Of a stretch of 60,931 nt of DNA, positions 43,253 to 53,862 are shown piece after piece; the first letter of the stretch is position 1; each line of letters starts with the position of its first letter. The translations under genes were made by a program, and so were the position numbers. The stretch comes from Sinorhizobium terangae (lineage in GTDB: Bacteria > Pseudomonadota > Alphaproteobacteria > Rhizobiales > Rhizobiaceae), in the NCBI RefSeq assembly GCF_009601505.1, contig NZ_WITC01000002.1, positions 1 through 60,931 of the forward strand, written 5' to 3'. The notes beneath the pieces are model-generated. The model had not been told where the DNA came from and ran no database searches. It was given only the letters and a program-made list of their open reading frames with translations.

Positions 43253-44314
43253 CTATTCGCGGATGACGAGTAGATCCTTGGCGGCGAAGCGTAGCGTGAC
43301 GTTTTCGCCGGAGACCGGCGGGGTGAGGCCCGGATCGTTGAACGTGTCGAATGAGATGATGTCGTTACCGACGCGCAATTTTGTGCGAATGACGGAGCCG
43401 AGGAAGCTCGTCGCGACGACCTCACCGATGAGGGCCGTGTCGCCCTTGGCGCCTTCGGCAATCGAGCCCGCTTCCGGGCGCAGCGCGAGCGAGATGCTGT
43501 CGCCACCCTTCATGCCGGCGACCGGCTCCTTCAGCGAAATCCGTTGACCGCCGATGGTGACGGCACCGCTTGCCGGATCCGCAACCTTGCCCTCGATGAT
43601 GTTCAGCGTGCCGACGAAGGAGGCGACGAAACGGGTCGCCGGCGTGTTGTAGATCTCGAACGGAGTGCCGATCTGGTCGGCGTGTCCGGCATTCATGACG
43701 ACGATGCGGTCGGAGATCGACAGCGCCTCTTCCTGGTCATGCGTCACGAAGACGGTGGTGATGCCGAGCTGCTGCTGGATCTGCCGGATTTCCTCGCGCA
43801 GCGAAACGCGGATCTTCGCGTCGAGGGCGGAGAGCGGTTCGTCGAGCAACAATACTTGCGGCTTGACGGCGAGGGCGCGGGCAAGCGCCACGCGTTGCTG
43901 CTGACCGCCGGACAATTGATAGGGGAAGCGGTCCGCCAGGTGCTCGAGCTTAATAAGCCCGAGCATCTGCTTCACCCGTTGATCAATTTCCGTTTTTTGA
44001 GCCCCCGCGACCTTGAGGCCGAAGGCGACATTGTCGTGCACGTTCATGTTCGGGAACAGTGCATAGGCCTGGAACACCATGCCGATGTTGCGCTGGTTTG
44101 GCTTCAGTGCGCCCTGGTCCTTGCCGTCGATCAGGACGGTGCCGCCCGAGGGAGTCTCGAAGCCGGCGATCATCCGCAGGATCGTGGTCTTGCCGCAACC
44201 CGAAGGGCCGAGAAAGGAAACGAACTCACCCTTGTTGATGCCCATGTTGAAGTTGTGCACGACCTGAACCGGGCCGAAGGACTTCTGGATATTGGTCAGT
44301 GTCAGGAATGCCAT
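43253..44314 (-). CDS. ABC transporter ATP-binding protein (spermidine/putrescine or Fe3+ type)
   Basis: A 353-residue ATPase with Walker A GPSGCGKT near residue 38, signature LSGGQQQRVALARAL and Walker B LLLDEPLSALD. A TOBE-like C-terminal domain starts about residue 280. It is the last gene of a minus-strand importer operon (SBP, two permeases, ATPase) and begins 4 bases after the permease stop. Confidence 0.9.
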   Translation of the reverse strand: MAFLTLTNIQKSFGPVQVVHNFNMGINKGEFVSFLGPSGCGKTTILRMIAGFETPSGGTVLIDGKDQGALKPNQRNIGMVFQAYALFPNMNVHDNVAFGLKVAGAQKTEIDQRVKQMLGLIKLEHLADRFPYQLSGGQQQRVALARALAVKPQVLLLDEPLSALDAKIRVSLREEIRQIQQQLGITTVFVTHDQEEALSISDRIVVMNAGHADQIGTPFEIYNTPATRFVASFVGTLNIIEGKVADPASGAVTIGGQRISLKEPVAGMKGGDSISLALRPEAGSIAEGAKGDTALIGEVVATSFLGSVIRTKLRVGNDIISFDTFNDPGLTPPVSGENVTLRFAAKDLLVIRE

Positions 44315-44318
44315 GTGA

Positions 44319-45107
44319 TCAAGCCTTGGCCGGAGCGGATTTCTGGAAGCGGGACACGAGCTGGATCAGACCCATGCTGAGCCAGGTGATGGCGAATGCG
44401 ATGACGGCGAGCGCCGAAGGCTCATAGGCCTTGTTGGCGCCGACGAGCTGCAGGTAGGGGCCGAAGGCCGGCCGGTTGAGCAGCGCCGCCATCGTGAATT
44501 CGCCCATGACGATAGCGAAGGTGATGAAGGAGCCAGACAGCACGCCGCTCATCACATTCGGGAAGATGCAGCGGAAGAGAATCGTCGGCCATTTGGCGCC
44601 GAGGCTCTCGGCCGCTTCCGTCAGCGTCCGGACATCGATCGCCCGCATCGCGGTATCCACGGCGCGGTACATGTAGGGGAGCGACAACGTCATATAGGAA
44701 AACATCAGGAGCGCGTTCGTCCCGGAAGTCGAGCCGGTCAGCGGTAGCACCGACGAGGAGTTATAAAGGCGCAGATAGCCAAAGACGATGACGATCGCCG
44801 GAATGACGAGCGGCAGCAGCGTGATGAATTCGACGACAGGCCGCACTTGCGGCAGGCGGAGCCGCACCCAGTAGGCGGTCGGCACGACGAGCAGCATGCC
44901 GAAGACGATGGTCAAAAACGCCATCAGCATCGAATAGCCGAAGGTCTCGCGAAACTGGATATCGGAGAAAACCGACTGATAGGCGTCGAAGGAATAGGCG
45001 CCGCGCCGCATGCGTAGCGAGAATTCCAGCGTGCCGAGCAGCGGAATAATGAAGTAGCCCGCTCCGATGGCGATGGCGATCCAGGCGCCGAGGCGTTGTG
45101 CTTTCAT
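44319..45107 (-). CDS. ABC transporter permease (PotC-like)
   Basis: A 262-residue inner-membrane permease starting at MKAQRLGAWIAIAIG; the longer open frame upstream overlaps the other permease gene. Its ATG overlaps the upstream TGA. It has about six membrane segments and the coupling loop TLTEAAESLGAKWP. Confidence 0.9.
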   Translation of the reverse strand: MKAQRLGAWIAIAIGAGYFIIPLLGTLEFSLRMRRGAYSFDAYQSVFSDIQFRETFGYSMLMAFLTIVFGMLLVVPTAYWVRLRLPQVRPVVEFITLLPLVIPAIVIVFGYLRLYNSSSVLPLTGSTSGTNALLMFSYMTLSLPYMYRAVDTAMRAIDVRTLTEAAESLGAKWPTILFRCIFPNVMSGVLSGSFITFAIVMGEFTMAALLNRPAFGPYLQLVGANKAYEPSALAVIAFAITWLSMGLIQLVSRFQKSAPAKA

Positions 45108-45988
45108 TTCTGCCACCGTTCGGCGCGCATTCGCAGCCAGATATAAAGAATGTTGGAAATGCCGGTGATGACGATCATGCCGAGCGCCAGCGCATAACCG
45201 AGGTTGGCGTTGTGCAGCACGTCGCCGCGGATCTGCGCATAGAGCAAGATCGGGACGATGTTGAGCGAACTGCCGGTCAGTGCGTAGGCCGTGGCGATGG
45301 CACCGAAGGCGTTGGCGAAGAGCAGCAGCGTCGTGCCGAGCAGGCTCGGCCAGAGGATCGGCAGGGCCACCATGCGCCAGTATTGCCAGGTCGAGGCGCC
45401 GAGGATCTCGGATGCCTCGCGCCATTCCTTCTTCATGCCGTCGAGCGCCGGCGTCAGGATCAGCACCATCAGCGGGATCTGGAAATACATGTAGGTGATG
45501 GTCAGGCCGAAGAAGCTCAGGAGGTTGAAGCCGGTCGAATAGAGATTGAAGCCGAACCAGTCGCGCAGGAAAACCGTGACGAGGCCCGTGCGGCCGAGCG
45601 TCGCGAGAAACGCGAATGCCAGCGGCACGCCGGCGAAGTTCGAGGCGACGCCGGAAAAGGTGAGAAGGCCGGAGCGGACCCAGGCGGGGACGCCGCCGAG
45701 CACGATCGCCCAGGCGAGGAAGAAACCGATCAGCGCGCCGCCGAGCGAGGAGGCGACCGAGACTCGGATGGAGATCCAGTAGGCAGAGAGAATCGAAGGC
45801 GTGAAGAGGTCGGCGATGTTCTTGAAAGTAAGTTCGCCCTCCGGCGTCAGGAAGGCGCCGGTCACGAGATAAAGCGTCGGGACGATCAGGAACATCAGCG
45901 CGAAAATCATGAACGGCGCGATGCCGAGCCAGTCGATAATCGCCCGTTTGCTGATCCGAGGTGCTGCTATTGCTGTTGTCGTGGTCAT
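45104..45988 (-). CDS. ABC transporter permease (PotB-like)
   Basis: A 294-residue inner-membrane permease. A short cytoplasmic start (MTTTTAIAAPRISKR) precedes the first helix (IAPFMIFALMFLIVP). The coupling loop reads WREASEILGASTW. Its stop overlaps the next permease start (ATGA), and a hairpin separates it from the SBP gene upstream. Confidence 0.9.
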   Translation of the reverse strand: MTTTTAIAAPRISKRAIIDWLGIAPFMIFALMFLIVPTLYLVTGAFLTPEGELTFKNIADLFTPSILSAYWISIRVSVASSLGGALIGFFLAWAIVLGGVPAWVRSGLLTFSGVASNFAGVPLAFAFLATLGRTGLVTVFLRDWFGFNLYSTGFNLLSFFGLTITYMYFQIPLMVLILTPALDGMKKEWREASEILGASTWQYWRMVALPILWPSLLGTTLLLFANAFGAIATAYALTGSSLNIVPILLYAQIRGDVLHNANLGYALALGMIVITGISNILYIWLRMRAERWQK

Positions 45989-46018
45989 CGCGTTTTGGCC
46001 GTCCCGGCATCAAGGGAA

Positions 46019-46048
46019 GCCTCCCCGCCGCGCGTGCGGAGGGGAGGC
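46019..46048 (-). terminator. Hairpin between SBP and permease genes, probable attenuator or mRNA stabiliser
   Basis: GCCTCCCC (46019-46026) pairs perfectly with GGGGAGGC (46041-46048) around a 14-base GC-rich loop. No strong T run follows on the minus strand. It sits 12 bases past the SBP stop, a common place for a partial terminator that favours SBP over permease. Confidence 0.5.
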
Positions 46049-46059
46049 CGGTCTTGCAA

Positions 46060-47163
46060 TTATTGTACGTTGGCGCCGACGACGGCGTCCCACTTGGTGG
46101 TGATTGCCGTCTTGCCGGCTTCCTGCTCTTCGAGCGTCGGGAAGACGGCCTTTTCATAGGCCGCTGCCGGCGGCAGCTTGTCGAGCATTTCCTGCGGGAT
46201 CTTGCCGTTCTTGGCGAGATCGTTGAAGCGGATCGGGTGGCAATAGCCCTTCAGCCAGCCGAGCTGACCTTCGTCGGAATAGAGGTATTCCATCCAGAGC
46301 TTGGCAGCATTCGGATGCGGTGCGAAGGCCGAGATAGCCTGGACGTAGACGCCGGCGACGACGCCCGAAGCCGGAACGACGACTTCGACCGGCGGGTTGC
46401 CGTTCAGGCTGTCGCGCCAGGAGAGACCGTTATAGTCCCAGGCGATGATGATCGGGGTGGAGCCTTGGGCGAGCGAGGCCGACTTGCCGATGACCGGAAC
46501 GAAGTTGCCTGCCTTGTTGACCTCGCCGAAGAAGCCGAGGCCAGCCTCTCCAGCCTTGGCGGCATCCGTCTCACCGGCGGAAAGGCCGGCGGCATAGACG
46601 GCCTGCACGGCTTGGTTGGACGCGCGCGGATCGCCGGCAAGGGCGACCGAGTTTGCATAGTCCGACTTCTTGAGGTCGGCCCAGTCCTTCGGCACGTCCT
46701 TGACGATGTCGGTGTTCACCACGAACGAGAGAACGCCGTAATAGTCGCCGTACCAGTAGCCGTCGGCGTCCTTGGCGCTATCCGGGATCGAGTCCCAGGT
46801 CGAGACCTTGTAGGGCTGGATCAGGCCTTCGGCCTTTGCCGACGGGCCGAAGGAGAGGCCGACGTCGATCACGTCGGGCGCCTGCGGGCCGGTGTTGCCC
46901 TTGTTGGCCTTGATGGCTTCGATTTCGTCGCCCGAACCGGCGTCCGGGTTCAGTTCGTTGACTTCGATGCCGTACTTGGCCTTGAAGCCGGCAATGACGT
47001 CGCCATAACCGCACCAGTTGTGCGGAAGCGCGATCGTGGTCAGCGTGCCTTCCTTCTTGGCGGCGGCGATAAGCTCCTCGCTCGGCTCGGCGACGGCGAT
47101 CGCCGACGTTGCGAGCAGCATGGCGGTGGAAAGCGAGAGCAGGCGTTGAGTCTTTGAAATCAC
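46060..47163 (-). CDS. ABC transporter solute-binding protein, family 1 (Fe3+/polyamine/thiamine-like)
   Basis: A 367-residue periplasmic protein with a Sec signal peptide (MISKTQRLLSL, hydrophobic run, AIAVAE). The mature part opens SEELIAAAKKEGTLTTIALP, the usual start of AfuA/FbpA-like and 2-aminoethylphosphonate-type binding proteins. It lacks the tyrosine pair typical of iron binders in the stretches I checked. It is the first gene of its operon. The neighbouring RpiR regulator and gamma-glutamylation genes make a small amine or amino alcohol a possible ligand. Confidence 0.85.
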   Translation of the reverse strand: MISKTQRLLSLSTAMLLATSAIAVAEPSEELIAAAKKEGTLTTIALPHNWCGYGDVIAGFKAKYGIEVNELNPDAGSGDEIEAIKANKGNTGPQAPDVIDVGLSFGPSAKAEGLIQPYKVSTWDSIPDSAKDADGYWYGDYYGVLSFVVNTDIVKDVPKDWADLKKSDYANSVALAGDPRASNQAVQAVYAAGLSAGETDAAKAGEAGLGFFGEVNKAGNFVPVIGKSASLAQGSTPIIIAWDYNGLSWRDSLNGNPPVEVVVPASGVVAGVYVQAISAFAPHPNAAKLWMEYLYSDEGQLGWLKGYCHPIRFNDLAKNGKIPQEMLDKLPPAAAYEKAVFPTLEEQEAGKTAITTKWDAVVGANVQ

Positions 47164-47353
47164 TGACGTTCTCCTTATGTGCTTTCGTTCGTTGTAATTT
47201 CGGCGATGCTGTTAATGAGGCGCGATGAAACCTGTGTGACAGGCTCTGTCCCGTTCGCGCCATGCGTGTCGGTCGCTGGACGGCGGTCGCTCCGATTTGC
47301 ACAGCAGCCGCTGGTATCCTGTGAAGGCTGGTCCATAAACAGCCGGTTCCTCC

Positions 47354-48232
47354 CTAGACCGGCCTGCGGAAGATGCGTGTCGAATCGAACAGGCCTTCAA
47401 GCATCTTCATCCGGTCCCGTGTCTCGTCCCAGTTCGTGTTCTGCACGGCTTCGATCAGCGCCTCGACGAGAAAGAGAAGCATGACCGAACTATCCCAGGC
47501 CGAGGGCGCCTCGATCTGTACGCGGAAGACTTTGGAAGAGGATTTGGCGACCGGTGAACCCCACTGGTCCGTGACGAGAACGATTTCGACCCCCCGATCT
47601 CGGGCGAAGCGGGCAAGCGTTTCCATCTCCTGTTCGTACCGGCGGATATCGAACAGGATCAGAACGTCGCCCTGCTTCATGTCCAGGACGTAGTGCGGCC
47701 AGGAGCTCGGGTTGGCGGCAATCTGGGTGACGCCGGTGCGGATGACCTGGAGATGGGTGAAGAAGTAGTCCGCAATCGATCGGGTGATGCGCCCGCCTGC
47801 GAGATAGATATTGCGCTTGCAATCGGCGATCAGGGTGGCGGTTTGGTCGAATTCGCGCGGTTCTATTTGGGACAGCGTCTGGCGCATATTTCCCATGACC
47901 GCATCGGCGAACCGGTTGAGTGTGTGCGTGCCAGGGGCGCTCGCGGACCAACGATCGTGCTTGGCGATCGGATTGGAGATCGTCGCCTCGAGTTCCTGGT
48001 GGAGCCTTGTCTGAAAGTCCGGAAATCCGCGGAAACCTAGCTTCTGAACCATACGTGCCACGGTTGGCGTCGAAACGCCGGCGTTCTCGGCGACCGTGGT
48101 GATCGAGCCGAGTCCGGAGACGGGATAGTTGTCGAGAAGTGTTTCCGCCAATCGCTTCTCGGCGCGCGTCAGCGCCGGGAAATGTGCGTTGATCACATCC
48201 GACACCGTCATGGATGCCGCTTTGCTGGTCAA
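47354..48232 (-). CDS. MurR/RpiR-family transcriptional regulator
   Basis: A 292-residue regulator. The N-terminal HTH_6 domain covers about residues 8-85 (GSITTVAENAGVSTPTVARM, then LGFRGFPDFQ). The C-terminal SIS domain covers about 130-260 and carries a sugar- or phosphate-binding type loop (IYLAGGRITRSIADYF). A second ATG at MTVSDVIN is also a possible start. It lies upstream of the importer operon on the same strand and diverges from the amidohydrolase gene at 48399, so it probably controls both halves of this locus. Confidence 0.87.
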   Translation of the reverse strand: MTSKAASMTVSDVINAHFPALTRAEKRLAETLLDNYPVSGLGSITTVAENAGVSTPTVARMVQKLGFRGFPDFQTRLHQELEATISNPIAKHDRWSASAPGTHTLNRFADAVMGNMRQTLSQIEPREFDQTATLIADCKRNIYLAGGRITRSIADYFFTHLQVIRTGVTQIAANPSSWPHYVLDMKQGDVLILFDIRRYEQEMETLARFARDRGVEIVLVTDQWGSPVAKSSSKVFRVQIEAPSAWDSSVMLLFLVEALIEAVQNTNWDETRDRMKMLEGLFDSTRIFRRPV

Positions 48233-48398
48233 TGTCGTTGCCCCTGAACTGGTCTGCGCCAGCTTGTGACGAATTAAACATCGCTGTCACAATCGGAGTC
48301 AATCGGCTTTTTGAAGAGATCGTTTCAGATTTTCGTTGACACTCCCTGATTCGTGAAGAATTCTCTTCATTAAGATCGTCTGACGAGGCAATTTGGGG

Positions 48399-49181
48399 GT
48401 GCCGGTTTTGACGGGGCTTTTGACGCAGGCAGAGGGCGATCCGGTCGCCATCGACAATGCCGACGGGAAGGGAGACTTCCTCTTCGTCTGCGAGCACGCG
48501 TCGCGCGTCCTGCCGGAGCGCCTGGGGACGCTCGGCCTTTCAAAAGAAGCACTGGAGAGCCACATCGCCTGGGACCCTGGCGCGCTGGCGGTGGCGAGGC
48601 ATCTTGCCGCGAGGCTCGACGGGACACTCATCCATCAACGCTTTTCGCGCCTCGCCTATGACTGCAACCGGCCACCCGAGTCCGACGCGGCAATGCCGGC
48701 CATCAGCGAAATCTACGAGGTGCCGGGCAACAGGGTGATGTCGGCCGCAGAGCGGCAGGCGAGGGTGGAGGAGATCTATCTGCCGTTTCGCGATGCCGTG
48801 GCGCGGTTCGTGTGCGAGCGCAAGGCCGCCGGGCGGCGCGTCGTCCTTGTCACCATGCATAGTTTCACGCCCGTCTATTTCGGCAACCCGCGCGCTGTCG
48901 AAATCGGCATCCTGCACGATGCCGACAGCCGGCTTGCCGACCGCATGCTTGAGATCGCGACGGACGGGGAGGTCGCCTACGACATCCGCCGCAATGAGCC
49001 CTATGGGCCAGCGGACGGCGTAACGCACAGTCTGGTGGAGTACGGCGTGCGAAACGGACTGCCGAACGTGATGATCGAGATCAGAAACGATCTCATTCGC
49101 GACGAGATCAGCCAAAGGGTCATGGCTGATTATCTGGAGGGGCTGCTCGCAAAGAGCGCGGCCGCCCTTCCGGCACAATAA
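48399..49181 (+). CDS. N-formylglutamate amidohydrolase family enzyme
   Basis: A protein of about 260 residues. I place the start at the GTG (VPVLTGLL) after GAGG; a TTG two codons upstream is possible. Family motifs are FVCEHASRVLP, HIAWDPGA and TMHSFTPVYFG, with candidate zinc ligands in CEH and MHS. The family hydrolyses N-formylglutamate in histidine breakdown. Here it is next to a glutamine-synthetase-like ligase, an alcohol dehydrogenase and an aldehyde dehydrogenase. It may instead release glutamate from a gamma-glutamyl amide. That second role is inference. Confidence 0.82.
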   Translation: MPVLTGLLTQAEGDPVAIDNADGKGDFLFVCEHASRVLPERLGTLGLSKEALESHIAWDPGALAVARHLAARLDGTLIHQRFSRLAYDCNRPPESDAAMPAISEIYEVPGNRVMSAAERQARVEEIYLPFRDAVARFVCERKAAGRRVVLVTMHSFTPVYFGNPRAVEIGILHDADSRLADRMLEIATDGEVAYDIRRNEPYGPADGVTHSLVEYGVRNGLPNVMIEIRNDLIRDEISQRVMADYLEGLLAKSAAALPAQ

Positions 49182-49285
49182 AAAGACCCTGGGGAGCGGC
49201 AAAGCCGCGGTCCCGTTCCGATGCGAACGGTGTGATGGGCCTCCTGCAATGGCGCGCGAGGTCGAGGAGAAACAGGGGATAGAAG

Positions 49286-50833
49286 ATGTCAGACTATACC
49301 GATGTCGATAAGAAGCAGGACATGCAGGTCCTGCATTCGATGGGCTACGCCCAGGAGCTCGAGCGGCGCATGAGCCAGTTCTCGAACTTCGCCGTATCGT
49401 TCTCAATCATTTGCATTCTGTCGGGCGGCATCAACTCGTTGGCGCAGGCGACCTCCGGCGCCGGTGGCGCCTCGATCGGCATCGGCTGGCCGCTCGGCTG
49501 CTTCATCTCGCTCGTCTTCGCCGTTGCCATGGCGCAGATCGGCTCGGCCTATCCGACGGCCGGCGGTCTCTATCATTGGGGCTCGATTCTCGGCAACCGC
49601 TTCACCGGCTGGCTGACCGCCTGGTTCAACCTGCTCGGTCTCGTTACAGTTCTCGGCGCCATCAACGTCGGCACCTATTACTTCTTCATGGGCTCGTTCG
49701 GGACACCCTATTTCGGCCTCGAAGACACGACGACGACACGCATCGTCTTCCTCGCGATCATCACCGGCCTGCAGGCGCTCGTGAACCACATGGGTATCGG
49801 GCTGACGGCGAAGCTTACCGACTTCTCGGGCTATCTGATCTTCGCGACCTCGATTCTGCTGGCCGTCGTTTGCCTCGCAGTCGCCGACAGTTACGAAATC
49901 GGCAGGCTCTTCACCTTCGCGAACTATTCCGGCGAGGCCGGCGGCAGCGTCTGGCCGGAGACATCGGGGACCTGGGTGTTCCTGCTTGGCCTGCTTCTGC
50001 CGATCTACACGATCACTGGCTACGACGCTTCGGCGCATACGTCGGAGGAAACGGTGAAGGCTGCGCATTCCGTGCCGCGCGGCATGGTTTCGTCGGTGCT
50101 CTGGTCGGCGCTTTTTGGTTACATCATGTTGTGCGCCTTCGTGCTGATGATCCCGAATATGGACGAGGCCGCCAAGCAAGGATGGAACGTCTTCTTCTGG
50201 GCGATGGACGCACAGGTGCATCCGATCATCAAGGACATCCTCTATCTCGCCATCTTCGTCAGCCAGTGGCTGTGCGGCCTGGCGACGGTGACTTCGGTTT
50301 CGCGCATGATCTTCGCCTTCTCGCGTGACGGCGGCCTGCCAGCCTCGAAGGCGCTCGCCAAGGTCAGCCCGACCTACCGTACGCCGGTTGCGGCGATCTG
50401 GACCGGGTCGATCCTTGCCGTGCTCTTCGTCTGGGGATCGTCGCTCGTCTCGATCGGCGATACACCTGTCTACACGATCGTCGTCTCGTGCACGGTCATC
50501 TTCCTGTTCTTCTCCTTCGCGATCCCGATCACGCTCGGCTTTTTTGCCTGGGGAACATCGAAGTGGGACAAAATGGGGCCGTGGAACCTCGGCGAAGGCA
50601 TATTCAAGCTCTTCGCCGTCCTGTCGATCATCGCGATGGTGCTGATCTTCGTGCTCGGCATTCAGCCGCCGAACGATTGGGCGCTTTACATCACCGTCGG
50701 CTTCCTGATCGTAACCGGCATTGTCTGGTTCGGCTTCGAGAGCCGCCGGTTCCGTGGGCCGCCGATCGGCGAAGAAGTTGCGCGCCGCCAGGCCGAAATC
50801 GCCGCAGCCGAAAAGGCTGTCGGGGAAGCTTGA
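49286..50833 (+). CDS. Amino-acid/polyamine/organocation (APC) family permease
   Basis: A 515-residue secondary transporter with about twelve hydrophobic segments. The first conserved block is FAVSFSIICILSGGINSL. The glycine-rich block PTAGGLYHWGSIL and YDASAHTSEET place it with GABA/polyamine/choline-type APC permeases. A charged C-terminal tail ends the protein. It is encoded between the amidohydrolase and the ligase genes and would bring in the amine substrate or a related amino acid. Confidence 0.9.
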   Translation: MSDYTDVDKKQDMQVLHSMGYAQELERRMSQFSNFAVSFSIICILSGGINSLAQATSGAGGASIGIGWPLGCFISLVFAVAMAQIGSAYPTAGGLYHWGSILGNRFTGWLTAWFNLLGLVTVLGAINVGTYYFFMGSFGTPYFGLEDTTTTRIVFLAIITGLQALVNHMGIGLTAKLTDFSGYLIFATSILLAVVCLAVADSYEIGRLFTFANYSGEAGGSVWPETSGTWVFLLGLLLPIYTITGYDASAHTSEETVKAAHSVPRGMVSSVLWSALFGYIMLCAFVLMIPNMDEAAKQGWNVFFWAMDAQVHPIIKDILYLAIFVSQWLCGLATVTSVSRMIFAFSRDGGLPASKALAKVSPTYRTPVAAIWTGSILAVLFVWGSSLVSIGDTPVYTIVVSCTVIFLFFSFAIPITLGFFAWGTSKWDKMGPWNLGEGIFKLFAVLSIIAMVLIFVLGIQPPNDWALYITVGFLIVTGIVWFGFESRRFRGPPIGEEVARRQAEIAAAEKAVGEA

Positions 50834-50926
50834 TCAAACAACAAGAGGGCGGGGCCGCGGCTGCGGCTTCCGCCTCATTTTTGCGGCCACGGGAACGGCC
50901 GCACCGAAACATGGGATGGTGCTTTC

Positions 50927-52291
50927 ATGAGCTATTCGTTCGAGGAACTGAAAGAGGATGTTGCCGCCGGCCGCATCGACACGGTGCTTGCCTGCCAGGT
51001 AGACATGCAGGGGCGCCTGATGGGCAAGCGCTTCCATGCGGAATATTTCGTCGAAAGCGCGTGGAAGGAAACGCATAGCTGCAACTATCTGCTTGCGACC
51101 GACATCGAGATGGAGACCGTCTCCGGCTACAAGGCGACAAGCTGGGAGAAGGGCTATGGCGACTATACGATGAGGCCGGATCTCGCGACGCTTCGGCGCA
51201 TTCCGTGGCTCGAAGGCACGGCGCTGGTGCTCTGCGACGTGCTCGACCACCACACGCACGAAGAGGTGCCGCATTCGCCCCGGGCCATCCTCAAGAAGCA
51301 GATCGGACGGCTGGAGGCGATGGGCCTAAAGGCCTTCATGGCGAGCGAGCTGGAATTCTTCCTCTTCGACCAATCCTATGACGATGCGCGCCAGTCCGGC
51401 TATCGCGACCTGCAGCTCGCCAGCGGCTACAATGAGGACTATCACATCTTCCAGACGACCAAGGAAGAGGACGTGATGCGGGCGATCCGCAACGGTCTCC
51501 AGGGGGCCGGCATTCCGGTCGAAAATTCCAAGGGCGAGGCCTCGGCCGGCCAGGAGGAAATCAACGTCCGCTATGCCGATGCGCTGACCATGGCCGACCG
51601 CCATGCGATCATCAAGAACGGCTGCAAGGAAATCGCCTGGCAGCGCGGCAAGGCCATCACCTTCCTCGCTAAGTGGAACTATTCGGCTGCCGGCTCTTCC
51701 TCGCATATCCACCAGTCGCTCTGGAGTGCCGAGGGCGAGACGCCGCTCTTCTTCGACAAGAGCGCGCATTACGGCATGTCGGAACTGATGCGGCACTACG
51801 TGGCTGGTCTTCTGACCCATGCGAGCGAGATCACCTATTTCCTGGCGCCTTACATCAATTCCTACAAGCGCTTCATGGCGGGCACATTCGCGCCGACCAA
51901 GGCGATCTGGAGCAAGGACAACCGTACCGCCGGCTATCGCCTCTGCGGCGAGGACACCAAGGCGATCCGCATCGAATGCCGCGTCGGCGGTTCCGACCTC
52001 AACCCGTACCTTGCCTTTGCCGCATTGATCGCCGCCGGCATTTCCGGCATCGAGGGCAAGATGGAACTCGAAGCGCCGTTCGTCGGCGATGCCTATCACG
52101 GCACGGATATACGCGAGATCCCGCACACGCTGAGGGACGCAACCGAGGCGCTGACCGGTTCGAAGATGCTGCGCGCCGCCTTCGGCGACGACGTCATCGA
52201 CCATTATACCCGCGCGGCACGCTGGGAGCAGGAGGAATATGACCGGCGGGTGACCGACTGGGAGGTCGCACGCGGTTTCGAAAGAGCGTAA
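50927..52291 (+). CDS. Glutamine-synthetase-family gamma-glutamyl-amine ligase (PuuA/GlnA4/IpuC-like)
   Basis: This 454-residue enzyme has the GS catalytic blocks ASELEFFLFD, SKGEASAGQEEIN, SSSHIHQSLW and the ATP-site block NRTAGYRLCG, then RIECRVGGSDLNPYLA. It lacks the Tyr-adenylylation loop typical of GlnA and is closer to gamma-glutamylpolyamine or gamma-glutamylethanolamide synthetases. Such ligases join glutamate to an amine with ATP. The alcohol and aldehyde dehydrogenase genes that follow suit an amino-alcohol substrate such as ethanolamine. The amine is not proven. Confidence 0.88.
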   Translation: MSYSFEELKEDVAAGRIDTVLACQVDMQGRLMGKRFHAEYFVESAWKETHSCNYLLATDIEMETVSGYKATSWEKGYGDYTMRPDLATLRRIPWLEGTALVLCDVLDHHTHEEVPHSPRAILKKQIGRLEAMGLKAFMASELEFFLFDQSYDDARQSGYRDLQLASGYNEDYHIFQTTKEEDVMRAIRNGLQGAGIPVENSKGEASAGQEEINVRYADALTMADRHAIIKNGCKEIAWQRGKAITFLAKWNYSAAGSSSHIHQSLWSAEGETPLFFDKSAHYGMSELMRHYVAGLLTHASEITYFLAPYINSYKRFMAGTFAPTKAIWSKDNRTAGYRLCGEDTKAIRIECRVGGSDLNPYLAFAALIAAGISGIEGKMELEAPFVGDAYHGTDIREIPHTLRDATEALTGSKMLRAAFGDDVIDHYTRAARWEQEEYDRRVTDWEVARGFERA

Positions 52292-52295
52292 ATGT

Positions 52296-52432
52296 GACCC
52301 CTCCCCAACCCCTTCCCACAAGGGGAGGGGCTCCTTTGCCGCGTCCCTTTCGGTAGCCCGAAACGTCCCCACTCGTGGAGACGTTGGGTTGGGCGAAAGC
52401 GATGCCGTCAGCAAGCCCCTTGGGGAGGGGAA
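52296..52432. repeat. RIME-like intergenic repeat
   Basis: Opens gacccctccccaaccccttc and closes gccccttggggaggggaaac, related in inverse orientation. It separates the ligase gene from the aldehyde dehydrogenase gene. The middle contains an ACGTCCCC/GGAGACGT-like dyad. Confidence 0.55.
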
Positions 52433-52467
52433 ACTGGCGGGGAAAGTTTTAATTAGGCAGAAACAGG

Positions 52468-53858
<1,391 letters not shown>

Positions 53859-53862
<4 letters not shown>

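Noticed and set aside
44319..46157. A 612-residue fused permease
   Set aside because: Same situation as above: the real gene starts at 45107, and the upstream frame lies over the PotB-like gene in another frame.
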